Shown here piece by piece: positions 27,629-34,964 of a DNA stretch of 44,733 nt. The DNA comes from Ramlibacter sp. Its GTDB lineage: Bacteria; Pseudomonadota; Gammaproteobacteria; Burkholderiales; Burkholderiaceae_C. A program made the translations under genes and the position numbers. The stretch is taken from contig JAQGNJ010000193.1 of the NCBI GenBank assembly GCA_028291885.1, positions 1-44,733 on the forward strand. Reading direction: 5' to 3'. The notes under the pieces were generated by a model. The model was not told the DNA's origin. It did no database searches and worked only from the letters and a program-made list of their open reading frames with translations. How positions within the stretch are numbered: position 1 is the first letter of the stretch; each line of letters opens with the position of its first letter.

Positions 27629-28366
27629 ATGAAAGCGCTGCGGGCCGGCTGGCGGCTTGCCCATTCGCTTGCGGTCGCGCTCGCCGGCTGGGCGACCATC
27701 GTGTTCCTGTTTCCGCGCATGAGCCCTGCGCAGCGCCAGGAGCGGGTGCAGTCCTGGGCCCGGCGGATGCTGCGGGCCCTGGGCATCCGCCTGGAACTGC
27801 GGGGCGCCCCTCCGGCGGCCGGGCCGCTGCTGCTGGTCGCCAATCACATCTCGTGGCTGGACATCCTGGTGATGCACGCGGCGCGGCATTGCCGCTTTGT
27901 CTCCAAGTCGGACGTCAAATCCTGGCCGCTGATCGGCACGCTGGCGACCGGCGGCGGCACGCTCTACATCGAACGGGAATCCCGCCGGGACGCGATGCGG
28001 GTGGTGCACCACATGGCGGACAGCCTCAGGTCCGGCGAAATCCTGGCCGTGTTTCCCGAGGGAACGACCAGCGACGGCGTGTCGCTGCTGCCGTTCCACG
28101 CCAACCTGATCCAGGCGGCCATCTCGGCCGGCGCACCGGTGCAGCCGGTGGCGCTGAGCTTCGTCGACGCGGCGAGCGGCGCGACCAGCCTGGCGCCTTG
28201 CTACGTCGGTGACGACACGCTGGTCGGTTCGGTTTGGCGGACGCTGAGCGGCCCGCCCATCGCCGCCGTCGTCAGTTACGGCGAACCGGAGCATTGCGCC
28301 GGACGCGACCGCCGGACCTGGGCGAGTGACCTGCGCGGCGCCGTGCAAGCGCTGCGTCAGGCCTGA
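27629..28366 (+). CDS. 1-acyl-sn-glycerol-3-phosphate acyltransferase-like protein (PlsC family)
   Basis: The 245-residue membrane-associated acyltransferase has an N-terminal hydrophobic helix (LAHSLAVALAGWATIVFLF), the catalytic NHISWLD (NHxxxxD-type) motif and the glycerol-phosphate binding VFPEGTTSDG motif. It probably acylates lysophosphatidic acid or a related lysolipid at the cytoplasmic membrane face. It lies four bases after pyrC', so it ends the operon. Its stop codon region overlaps that of the convergent fbpC by 10 bases. Which lysophospholipid is used cannot be told from sequence. Confidence 0.88.
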   Translation: MKALRAGWRLAHSLAVALAGWATIVFLFPRMSPAQRQERVQSWARRMLRALGIRLELRGAPPAAGPLLLVANHISWLDILVMHAARHCRFVSKSDVKSWPLIGTLATGGGTLYIERESRRDAMRVVHHMADSLRSGEILAVFPEGTTSDGVSLLPFHANLIQAAISAGAPVQPVALSFVDAASGATSLAPCYVGDDTLVGSVWRTLSGPPIAAVVSYGEPEHCAGRDRRTWASDLRGAVQALRQA

Positions 28367-29502
28367 AGCAGCTTCGGCGCCGGCCGCTCGGCCGCCAGTT
28401 CGGACGGCGTCTCACGCAGCCGGCTCGCCGCGAGCGGTCCGCTCCGATCGAAGGTGACGACGTGGTCGACCTCGGCGCGGATGCCGATCCACTCGCCGAT
28501 CTTGTGGTCGTGGTGGCTCGGGACATGGGCGAGCACTGTCTCGCCGGTCTTGAGCCGCAGCGTGTAGAGGAACTCCGAGCCGCGGAACGCCTTTCGCACG
28601 ATCTGCGCCTTCACCGGCGCGTCATCGTCGTGCACGATGTCGTCGGCGCGCAGCAGCACCTCGCACTCGCCGGCGACGAAAGCGCTGGGCAGCGGGCACT
28701 CGGCGATATCGGTCAGGTCGCCCAGCGGCGTCTGCACGACGACCTGGTCGTCGACCTGGCGCAGCGTCGCGCGGGTGAACACGCCGTGGCCGATGAAGTC
28801 AGCGACGAAGCGGGTGGCGGGTCGGTGGTACAGCGTGTACGCGTCGTCCCACTGGTGCAGCCGGCCCTCGTGCATGACGCCGATGGCGTCGCCGATGGCG
28901 AACGCCTCGAGCTGGTCGTGGGTGACGAACAGCGCCGTCGCGTGGGCGGCCTTGAGGATGCCGCGGATCTCGTGCGCCAGGCGTTCGCGCAGGTCGACGT
29001 CGAGGTTCGAGAAGGGCTCGTCCAGAAGCAGCAGCTGCGGCCTTGGCGCCAGCGCCCTGGCGAGCGCGACGCGCTGCTGCTGGCCCCCGGACAATTCGTG
29101 CGGGAAACGGCGCTCTGTGCCGGGCAGGCCGACCAGGTCCAGCACCTCGGCGACCCGGCCGGCGCGCTGCGCCTTGGGCAGCTGGTGCAGGCCGAACGCG
29201 ACGTTGCGGCCGACGTCCAGGTGCGGGAACAGGGCGTAGTCCTGGAACACCATGCCGATGCGGCGGTCTTCAGCCGGCACGTGGACCGAGGCGCTGGCGA
29301 CCAGCTGGCCCGACATCCGGATCTCGCCGGCCGACGCCCGCTCCAGCCCGGCGACGGCGCGCAGCAAGGTCGTCTTGCCGCAGCCCGACGGGCCGATCAG
29401 CACGCCGATGTCGCCCGCGGTCAGCCCGAAGGACACGTCCGCGACAGCCGGCTGGGGCCGGCCGGCGTACTGCACCCGCAATTGGGACACCTCGACAAAC
29501 AT
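28357..29502 (-). CDS. fbpC: Iron(III) ABC transporter ATP-binding protein (FbpC-like)
   Basis: The 381-residue nucleotide-binding subunit has Walker A GPSGCGKTTLL, the Q-loop FQDYALFPHLD, the signature LSGGQQQRVALARAL, Walker B LLLLDEPFSNLD and the switch His in FVTHDQLEAFAIG. A C-terminal TOBE-like region follows (about 250-350). This profile matches the CUT2/FbpC-PotA group. It is divergent from the permease gene, with a Fur-box-like sequence between the two start codons, which supports an iron role. The periplasmic binding protein gene is not in the window. Confidence 0.87.
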   Translation of the reverse strand: MFVEVSQLRVQYAGRPQPAVADVSFGLTAGDIGVLIGPSGCGKTTLLRAVAGLERASAGEIRMSGQLVASASVHVPAEDRRIGMVFQDYALFPHLDVGRNVAFGLHQLPKAQRAGRVAEVLDLVGLPGTERRFPHELSGGQQQRVALARALAPRPQLLLLDEPFSNLDVDLRERLAHEIRGILKAAHATALFVTHDQLEAFAIGDAIGVMHEGRLHQWDDAYTLYHRPATRFVADFIGHGVFTRATLRQVDDQVVVQTPLGDLTDIAECPLPSAFVAGECEVLLRADDIVHDDDAPVKAQIVRKAFRGSEFLYTLRLKTGETVLAHVPSHHDHKIGEWIGIRAEVDHVVTFDRSGPLAASRLRETPSELAAERPAPKLLQA

Positions 29503-29515
29503 GGTGTTGAGTGTA

Positions 29516-29537
29516 GATGATTACAATTCTCATTTGC
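29516..29537. promoter_or_regulatory. Fur-box-like operator between fbpC and fbpB
   Basis: On the minus strand the sequence reads AAATGAGAATTGTAATCAT (29517-29535), close to the classic Fur palindrome with AATGA and TCAT arms around an AT-rich centre. It sits between the divergent starts (29502 and 29567), 14 bases from the fbpC start, where a repressor would block both promoters. Inference: both transporter genes are repressed by Fur when iron is plentiful. Confidence 0.7.
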
Positions 29538-29566
29538 ATCAACGGGCCTTGTGGCCTTCGTGCCCC

Positions 29567-31183
29567 ATGCCCCTGCGCCGGCTCCAAGACCTTTTCCTGC
29601 TCGTTCTTGCGGCGCTGCTCGTGCTACCCGTCGTGGCGGTGCTGGCGTCCTGGCTGCAGCCGACCGGGGCCAGCATGCAGATCCTGGGCGAAATGGGGCG
29701 GACCGTCCTGCCCGGCTACGTCTGGACCACGCTCTGGCTGTGCCTCTGGGTGGGCACGGGTGTCGCCCTCGTCGGCATGGCGACCGCCGCGGCCGTGACG
29801 CTGTTCGACTTTCCCGGCCGCCGCGTCTTCGAATGGGCCTTGCTTTTGCCACTGGCGATGCCGGCCTATGTCGTGGCGTACGCGTACACCGACTCCTTGC
29901 AGTTCAGCGGAGCGGTGCAAGTCGCGATCCGGTCCGCGCTGGGCATTGAAGGGCGGGTCCTGCCTGAGATCCGCAGCCTGCCGGGCGCGGTTTTCGTCTT
30001 CATCTTTTCGCTATATCCGTACGTCTACCTGCTGGCACGGACCGCGTTCAGCGAGCGGGCCGGCCACTTGATGGAGGCGGCCCGGCTGTTGGGCGCGCCT
30101 CTGAGGCGCCGCATCGGCCGCGTCGCGCTGCCGCTCGCCCGGCCGGCGGTGGCCGCGGGCGTGGCGCTGGCTCTGATGGAAACGCTGGCCGATTTCGGCG
30201 TGTCCAGCTACTTCGGCATCCAGACCTTCACCACCGGAATCTACAAGGCATGGCTCGCGATGGACGACCGGATCGCCGCGGCGCAGCTCGCGACCCTGCT
30301 GCTCGCGCTGGTGGCGATGCTGCTGGCGCTCGAAGCGCGCGCCCAGCGCCGGCTGCGCTTCACCTCGTCGCGCGGGGGCCGTGCGGGCTCGGCCGAAGCC
30401 CAGCCGGTCCGTCTGCGCGGGCGCCAAGCCGCGCTGGCCTGGACCGTCTGCCTGCTGCCGGTGCTTCTGGGCTTCGTGCTGCCGGTGTTGTTCATGCTGC
30501 GGCCGCTCGCCGCCGACTGGTCGGTCCTGCCATGGAACCGGTTTGCCGAGTGGGCGTTCAACAGCGTCCGGCTTGGCGTGATCAGCGCCGTGCTGGCTGT
30601 TGCGATCGCACTGCTGCTGGCCTTCAGCCTGCGCCGGGCGCCTGATCTGCTGACCCGCGGCGTGGTGCAACTTGCCAGCCTGGGTTACGCCGTGCCGGGC
30701 GCAGTGATCGTGGTCGGACTGCTGTTGCCGGTCGGCTGGCTGCAGCAGGCGGCGCCGCAGACCAGCGCCGGCTACTGGGTCACATCCACGGTGCTGGGAG
30801 TCGTCTGGGCGTACCTGGTCCGTTTTTGCGCCGTCGCCCTGCAATCGGTGCAAAGCGGCTATGCCCGGATTCCGGCGAGCTTCGACGACACGGCGCGCAT
30901 GCTCGGCACCGCCGGCTTTTCCCTGATGGCGAGGGTGCACTGGCCGCTGCTGCGTCGCTCGACGGCGGCGGCGGCGCTGCTTGTCTTCGTCGACGTGATG
31001 AAGGAATTGCCCGCCACCCTGGTGCTGCGCCCCTTCGACAGCGACACGCTGGCGGTGGTTGCCTATCAGCTGGCCCGGGACGAACGGCTCGGCGAGGCGG
31101 CGTTGCCCTCGCTTGCCCTGGTGCTGGTCGGCCTGATCCCGGTCGTGCTGCTCAGCCGCACCTTGCGATCCGGCCCGCGATAG
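29567..31183 (+). CDS. fbpB: Iron(III) ABC transporter permease (FbpB-like, fused two-domain)
   Basis: The 538-residue polytopic protein is made of two homologous permease halves. The first EAA-type loop is MEAARLLGAPLRRRIGRVALP (about residues 169-189) and the second is DDTARMLGTAGFSLMARVHWP (about 440-460). About twelve hydrophobic helices alternate with short loops. The start ATG at 29567 begins MPLRRLQDLFLLVLAALLVL. The protein would form the membrane channel for the FbpC ATPase. Its substrate is inferred as ferric iron from family and from the Fur-like operator. Confidence 0.88.
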   Translation: MPLRRLQDLFLLVLAALLVLPVVAVLASWLQPTGASMQILGEMGRTVLPGYVWTTLWLCLWVGTGVALVGMATAAAVTLFDFPGRRVFEWALLLPLAMPAYVVAYAYTDSLQFSGAVQVAIRSALGIEGRVLPEIRSLPGAVFVFIFSLYPYVYLLARTAFSERAGHLMEAARLLGAPLRRRIGRVALPLARPAVAAGVALALMETLADFGVSSYFGIQTFTTGIYKAWLAMDDRIAAAQLATLLLALVAMLLALEARAQRRLRFTSSRGGRAGSAEAQPVRLRGRQAALAWTVCLLPVLLGFVLPVLFMLRPLAADWSVLPWNRFAEWAFNSVRLGVISAVLAVAIALLLAFSLRRAPDLLTRGVVQLASLGYAVPGAVIVVGLLLPVGWLQQAAPQTSAGYWVTSTVLGVVWAYLVRFCAVALQSVQSGYARIPASFDDTARMLGTAGFSLMARVHWPLLRRSTAAAALLVFVDVMKELPATLVLRPFDSDTLAVVAYQLARDERLGEAALPSLALVLVGLIPVVLLSRTLRSGPR

Positions 31184-31207
31184 CAGTTCGCGCTTGCAGC
31201 AGCGGCG

Positions 31208-31444
31208 TCAGGGCTCGTCGCCCGTGTCGGGACGCATGAACGAAGCGGGCTTGCGGAAGACGACCTCGCCGGTCGGAACATGCACGACGCGGATCTCCTG
31301 TCCGGAGGGCCGGGTGAAACTCTTCGCCGCCAGGGCGACGGCCAGTGCCCGGTCCTTGACGAGGTACTGCTCGGAACCAAAGGCTGGAAAAAGTGGGCTC
31401 CTCAACGGGTGGCTGCTTTCGATACGGTACTCGGCGGACGGCAT
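31208..31444 (-). CDS. Small conserved-looking hypothetical protein (78 aa)
   Basis: The 78-residue product starts MPSAEYRIESSHPLRSPLFP and contains QYLVKDRALAVALAAKSFT and a C-terminal IRVVHVPTGEVVFRKP. A GAGG sequence lies about five bases before the ATG, which supports real translation. There is no signal peptide, membrane segment or recognised domain. The Val/Arg alternation near the end suggests a short beta-hairpin. It could be a stand-alone gene between fbpB and the small membrane protein. I do not recognise its function. Confidence 0.6.
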   Translation of the reverse strand: MPSAEYRIESSHPLRSPLFPAFGSEQYLVKDRALAVALAAKSFTRPSGQEIRVVHVPTGEVVFRKPASFMRPDTGDEP

Positions 31445-31598
31445 TTTTACCTCACTGCGGTGGTCGGTCGCTGGCTTTCCCAGTGATGAAAATAGTAGGC
31501 GCGCCGCAAGTCATGGCAATGACGGTTAAGGCATCCGCCCGTGACAGATGTAACCGGCTGCAATGGTGCGTTGCGGAAAGCAACGAAGCGGGCCCGGC

Positions 31599-31775
31599 TC
31601 AGCTCCAGAAGATGCCGCGAACGACCGCCACGATGATCAGAACGCTCCCGACCGCGGTGAAGACGATGCCGGCGATCGCGGTCCCGGCACCTTGTGCGGC
31701 GGCACGCTTGATCTCGGCCAGCCCCAGGACGGCGACGATCACGCCGATGATCAGGATGACGAATGCAGCTTCCAT
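31599..31775 (-). CDS. Small integral membrane protein (58 aa, DUF1328-like)
   Basis: The 58-residue protein has two hydrophobic helices (about residues 3-19, AAFVILIIGVIVAVLGL; and 33-54, AIAGIVFTAVGSVLIIVAVV) linked by a short basic loop EIKRAAAQGAG. The size and two-helix layout resemble DUF1328/YtjA-type stress-related small membrane proteins, but the sequence match is loose. A ribosome-binding sequence (AAGGTGG) precedes the ATG by about eight bases. The gene is too short for most length cut-offs. Its function is unknown; a role in membrane stress would be a guess. Confidence 0.65.
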   Translation of the reverse strand: MEAAFVILIIGVIVAVLGLAEIKRAAAQGAGTAIAGIVFTAVGSVLIIVAVVRGIFWS

Positions 31776-31879
31776 GAGGAACCACCTTTCGACTCGCGAA
31801 GCGGCGGTTATACCGTGGCTCCTGCCGGTCGTTTTCGGGTTTTACCGCTGTTACGAGCCGGCGCGCGGTGCAGCCGAGG

Positions 31880-32656
31880 TCACTCGCCGGAAGCGAGCTG
31901 CGACATCTGGAATTCGTCGATCTCGCGGCACTGGGTGGACGAGACTTCCGGCGCTCCCTGATCGGCCGAGCAGGACAGATCCTGGTCGTCGACGGCCCAC
32001 CTGGCCATCCGCAGGTACAGCACCGTTCCCTGTCTTGCGCCCAGGAAGAGGTCGTTCAACTCCTGCTGCGAAAAAGGCTGGGCCGCCAGGGCGTCGAGGA
32101 TCTGCTCGCCGTGCGGCAGCGTCTCGTGCTGGTGCAGGACCAGGAACTTGGTGTTCTCCCGGGTCATGAACGGCGCCGAAAGCGCCCGCCGCGCAGGCTC
32201 CCGGGCCACTCCCGCCGAGATGTTTTCCAGCACGGCGGCGGCTCCAAGCCGCAGGAACGGGCGAGTCATCACCACGCTCCTGAAATAGCTGTGCCAGAGC
32301 GTCACGTCGAGAGGCTCGGCAAGCGGCTTGCGGACGAATGCCAGCAGGTCATTGGCCGCGACCAGGTAGTGCAGCTCTTCTTCGTTCGCGAAGTCGCACA
32401 GGAAGCGGCGAAGCTTGCGGCGTTTTGCCAGCGCCGAATTGGCGGCGATGCAGAGGAAGTAAGCCTGCACATCCCTCGTGAGGTGGTACTGCATCGACAG
32501 GTACCTGCAGTACTGCTCGACCGTGACCGGCCCGGTTCGCAGCGCGGACTCGAGCACCTGCGCGAACAGGCCTTGGGCTGCAGCGATCTGCAGGTGCAGG
32601 GGATGAAGCGGGTCTTGTGCCGCCGCCGGCGCGGACGGCGCGTCTTTCGTGCTCAT
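31880..32656 (-). CDS. Haem-oxygenase-like diiron oxidase family protein (iron-containing redox enzyme)
   Basis: The 258-residue all-helical protein has motifs of the haem-oxygenase-like diiron (HDO/TenA-like) superfamily. An early helix TVEQYCRYLSMQYHLTRDV is followed by FANEEELHYLVAANDLL, with acidic and His ligand candidates, and a late helix VLHQHETLPHGEQILDAL, also with His and Glu candidates. Family members (UndA, BesC, SznF) use O2 at a diiron centre to desaturate, cleave or hydroxylate fatty acids and amino acids. Its start lies ten bases after the stop of the upstream acyltransferase gene, with GGAG before the ATG, so the two form an operon. The substrate is unknown; the partner suggests an acylated amino compound. 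Confidence 0.72.
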   Translation of the reverse strand: MSTKDAPSAPAAAQDPLHPLHLQIAAAQGLFAQVLESALRTGPVTVEQYCRYLSMQYHLTRDVQAYFLCIAANSALAKRRKLRRFLCDFANEEELHYLVAANDLLAFVRKPLAEPLDVTLWHSYFRSVVMTRPFLRLGAAAVLENISAGVAREPARRALSAPFMTRENTKFLVLHQHETLPHGEQILDALAAQPFSQQELNDLFLGARQGTVLYLRMARWAVDDQDLSCSADQGAPEVSSTQCREIDEFQMSQLASGE

Positions 32657-32666
32657 GACAGCTCCA

Positions 32667-33521
32667 TTAGGCCGGATTGAGGCCGGACTTCAGCTCGCCG
32701 CGCTCCAGCGGCATGGACCGCGAACTGCGAAAGCCCGACGGCCTGTGCGCGTGCGCAAGCGGATGCGGGTGGGGATGCGGATGCGGATGGCTTTCGGTGC
32801 GGAACGCGCGCTGGATCACAAAGTAGTCGCGAAATCTCGCGGCCTGGGGTCCGTGCGGCACGAGGGCTTGGACGACCGAAGCGATCGGCGATCCGCATTC
32901 CTCGAAATGCGCGAGGTCGCGAAAGATGGCAACCATCGGGGTCTGCTTGCCCACGTGGGGGTCGATGAATGGCACGCCGAACGGCCGGAAGCCCATCCTC
33001 GTGTAGAGCGGCACCAGTTCGGATGAGCAGTGGAAAACCGCGCCTTCGGCGTCCTGGAAGCGTTCGCAGCCGTACTGGATCATGCTCATGATCAGTCGCA
33101 CGGCGTTGGTCCGGCCGCGCAGCGATTTGTCGACCATCAGCTTGGAGATGAATCCCAGGGACTTGGGAGAGCGCTCCAGGAGGTCCGAGAGGGCCAGGCG
33201 GGAAACGGTTGCCGAGGGGATTCCATCGGCGTAATGCATCCTGGCGTAGCCGACCAGCTGCCGCTCGCCGTTGCGGAGGCAGAAATGGAGGGCGTCGGCG
33301 TCGTCCTCGTCGGGCAGGCGGCGGGCGAGGTGGTCTGCCGCGGGCAGCGGCTTGTGCTGCTCAGCCACGTAGATCGAATAACGGAAGCGCTCGACTTCCT
33401 CGAGGTCGGCGTGGCCGTAGAGGATTTCGAGGGTGTCCGCGGTCCAGATCGGAACCCGGGGCGCGCGGGGAACGGCCGATCCGCGCGAGCGCAGCATCGG
33501 GACGGGATCAAGGGCAGGCAT
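32667..33521 (-). CDS. FeeM/LuxI-like N-acyltransferase (GNAT fold) with His-Pro tail
   Basis: The 284-residue protein looks like the N-acyl amino acid synthase/autoinducer-synthase-like branch of GNAT enzymes. Supporting blocks are VERFRYSIYVAEQHKPLP, the oxidoreductive strand RQLVGYARMHYADG, the core LGFISKLMVDKSLRGRTNAV, and CSSELVPLYTRMGFRPFG. Such enzymes move fatty acyl groups from ACP to an amino acid or homoserine lactone. The C-terminus has an unusual HPHPHPHPHPLAHAH run (about residues 245-259). The ATG at 33521 is used; the longer upstream frame is a shadow crossing a broken gene. The specific acceptor is unknown. Confidence 0.7.
   Translation of the reverse strand: MPALDPVPMLRSRGSAVPRAPRVPIWTADTLEILYGHADLEEVERFRYSIYVAEQHKPLPAADHLARRLPDEDDADALHFCLRNGERQLVGYARMHYADGIPSATVSRLALSDLLERSPKSLGFISKLMVDKSLRGRTNAVRLIMSMIQYGCERFQDAEGAVFHCSSELVPLYTRMGFRPFGVPFIDPHVGKQTPMVAIFRDLAHFEECGSPIASVVQALVPHGPQAARFRDYFVIQRAFRTESHPHPHPHPHPLAHAHRPSGFRSSRSMPLERGELKSGLNPA
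32761..32790. repeat. GATGCG hexamer repeat encoding His-Pro run
   Basis: Imperfect repeats of GATGCG lie within the 3' end of the acyltransferase gene. On the coding strand they spell alternating His and Pro codons. Slippage could change the tail length between strains. Confidence 0.6.
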
Positions 33522-33546
33522 GTGACAGATTGTACCTGCTGTAACA
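33521..33546. promoter_or_regulatory. Operator-like inverted repeat at the acyltransferase start
   Basis: TGTGACAG (33521-33528) and CTGTAACA (33539-33546) form an inverted repeat with one mismatch and a 10-base centre. It overlaps the start codon of the acyltransferase gene on the minus strand. Position and symmetry suggest a dimeric regulator site; the regulator is not identified. Confidence 0.35.
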
Positions 33547-33688
33547 TAAAGTGTCAATAGCATCGGTTTTGGCAGGGGCGCCGCCCAAACGCGCACCCTG
33601 GGAATCGCTCTCTTCAGCGTGGATTTGTCGAACCGGCAGCATTGCGTCCGAACGCTCAATCGTGCTGCTGCAATCGCCGTGCAGCCAG

Positions 33689-33719
33689 GCGGGTCAGACG
33701 CGGGAAGCGTCAGACCCGC
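33689..33719 (-). terminator. Hairpin at the 3' end of the HD-GYP remnant
   Basis: Thirteen-base arms (33689-33701 and 33707-33719) pair with one central mismatch around a five-base GGGAA loop and overlap the HD-GYP stop codon. There is no T tract. It is a likely terminator-like or mRNA 3' structure. Confidence 0.45.
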
Positions 33720-34276
33720 GCGTCCACTTCGTCGATCAGAGGCACGACATCGTGCGGGCGTACGACGCCGAACGAGCCCGGTATCTGCTGAGGATCGGCC
33801 GGTTCGGTTCGGATCGGCCCGATCGGCGGATCTGCTGCGGCGGTGGCGGCTGCCTCGGCCGGGACGGGCGTGGGTTTCTGCCAGGCGGGCATCACCACGG
33901 TTCTGTCTTCGCCTGCGGGTGCGCTGTCGCCGATTTCGTCCAGGATCGCCGCCACGTCGACCTCGTCGATCTGTTCGGGCTTGAGGTGCTGCCTGGCGTA
34001 TTCCTGGTACACGCCCGAGCGCACGAACAGCCGGAACAGGTCTGGATCGATGTGCCTGTCCTTGACCATGAAGCGCATGATCCTGAGCGCCTCCGACAGC
34101 TTCTTGGGCGCCTTGTACGGCCGGTCGGCGGCCGTGAGGGCCTCGAAGATGTCGGCGATGGCCATGACGCGGGCCGGAATGGACATCTCCTCCCCCTTCA
34201 GGCCGCGGGGGTAGCCTGTGCCGTCCATCTTCTCGTGGTGCCCCCCCGCGTATTCCGGTACGCGGCGAGTGAACGG
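33710..34276 (-). pseudogene. 5'-truncated HD-GYP domain gene (c-di-GMP phosphodiesterase remnant)
   Basis: The frame encodes the second half of an HD-GYP domain: RVPEYAGGHHEK followed by MDGTGYPRGLKGEEMS (the GYP signature), then IPARVMAIADIFEALTAADR. Next come a helical end and a Pro/Ala-rich tail. Intact HD-GYP proteins carry an upstream HD half with further metal ligands and usually a sensor or receiver domain. Here recognisable homology stops at about 34270. Upstream, the same frame gives unrelated sequence and meets a stop at about 34370, with no plausible start before the internal ATG at 34228. The gene is therefore broken and probably inactive. The break coincides with the left side of the accessory cluster. 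Confidence 0.8.
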
Positions 34277-34739
34277 CGCTTTCCACGACGACTGACTGCG
34301 CGGGATGGAAGCGGCGGACGCAAAAGTCGGTCCGGCGCACGGAGCCAGACCCGAAGGGCGACGTGCTCACTGCGTCGAACCACGACGACGGCGTTGATCT
34401 GAGGACCGGGCGCCTTGATCGTGGTGCAGCCTGACCGATACATCGCCCGTGTGCTGCGTTATTTGCCAACGGCACCAACCGGCCATTGCGCCATCGGCTT
34501 GATAGCCGCAGCGATGACTGCGACATGCCGGGTCCGTGACTCGCTGCATGAAGGCTCGGCGCGGGAGGCACTAACGGTTTAGTAGGATATAGTTACGCAA
34601 TCCGGCGTTTGTTGCTCTTGGAGTCTGCACTTCCCCAGGATCAGACGACCCTCGAGCCATCAGGTCGCATTCATCAGCATCGGTTGATGTTGCCTTTGGC
34701 GAGCGCTGCCCGTAAACCGAAGACCCGAGCCGAGGTTCC
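34277..34739. other. Non-coding junction region left of the encapsulin cluster
   Basis: No convincing gene was found. A short plus-strand frame (34415-34582) gives LIVVQPDRYIARVLRYLP, faintly like the C-terminal RPDRYVA segment of aromatic FAD monooxygenases; it has no start signal and may be a gene relic. TATAGT at 34588-34593 could be a -10 element for the cluster but has no clear -35. Otherwise I see nothing. Confidence 0.5.
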
Positions 34740-34964
34740 GTGAAGGGTATGTCGATACCGAATCTACCAAGCATCCTCGATCCGGTTGGGGCCCTGGCAC
34801 GCGACGTTCTTCGACCGGTGCGGCAACCCGCACCTCCTGCACCCATCGAATTGGCAGCCGATGCCGGCGATCTCGTCGCGCGCGCGCTCGCGATCCTGGT
34901 GGAAGAGACGCAAGCGTGGAACTCCCGCAGGCCTTCGACGCCGCGTCCAGGGAGCGAGCGGTGA
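34740..34964 (+). CDS. Small ORF coupled to the cyclase/ATPase gene (74 aa)
   Basis: The product starts with a GTG at 34740 (VKGMSIPNLPSILDPVGAL); an in-frame ATG at 34749 is an alternative. It has an amphipathic helix region (DAGDLVARALAILVEETQAW) and a basic Ser/Pro-rich end. The stop codon overlaps the GTG start of the next gene as GTGA (34961-34964), the arrangement of translationally coupled genes, which is the main reason to believe it. GAGG at 34732-34735 may be its ribosome binding site. No domain is recognised. It might be a regulatory partner of the cyclase or a small component of the encapsulin cluster; both are guesses. Confidence 0.55.
   Translation: MKGMSIPNLPSILDPVGALARDVLRPVRQPAPPAPIELAADAGDLVARALAILVEETQAWNSRRPSTPRPGSER

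Noticed and set aside
34198-34571. Full-length HD-GYP gene by a frameshift at the 7-C run (34241-34247)
   Set aside because: The correct frame passes through the run intact and the sequence upstream of about 34276 shows no HD-GYP homology in any frame, so truncation explains it better than a frameshift.
34415-34582. Short plus-strand ORF resembling an FAD monooxygenase C-terminus
   Set aside because: Only a few residues resemble the family, TTG start without ribosome binding site, preceded by a stop; at most a relic.
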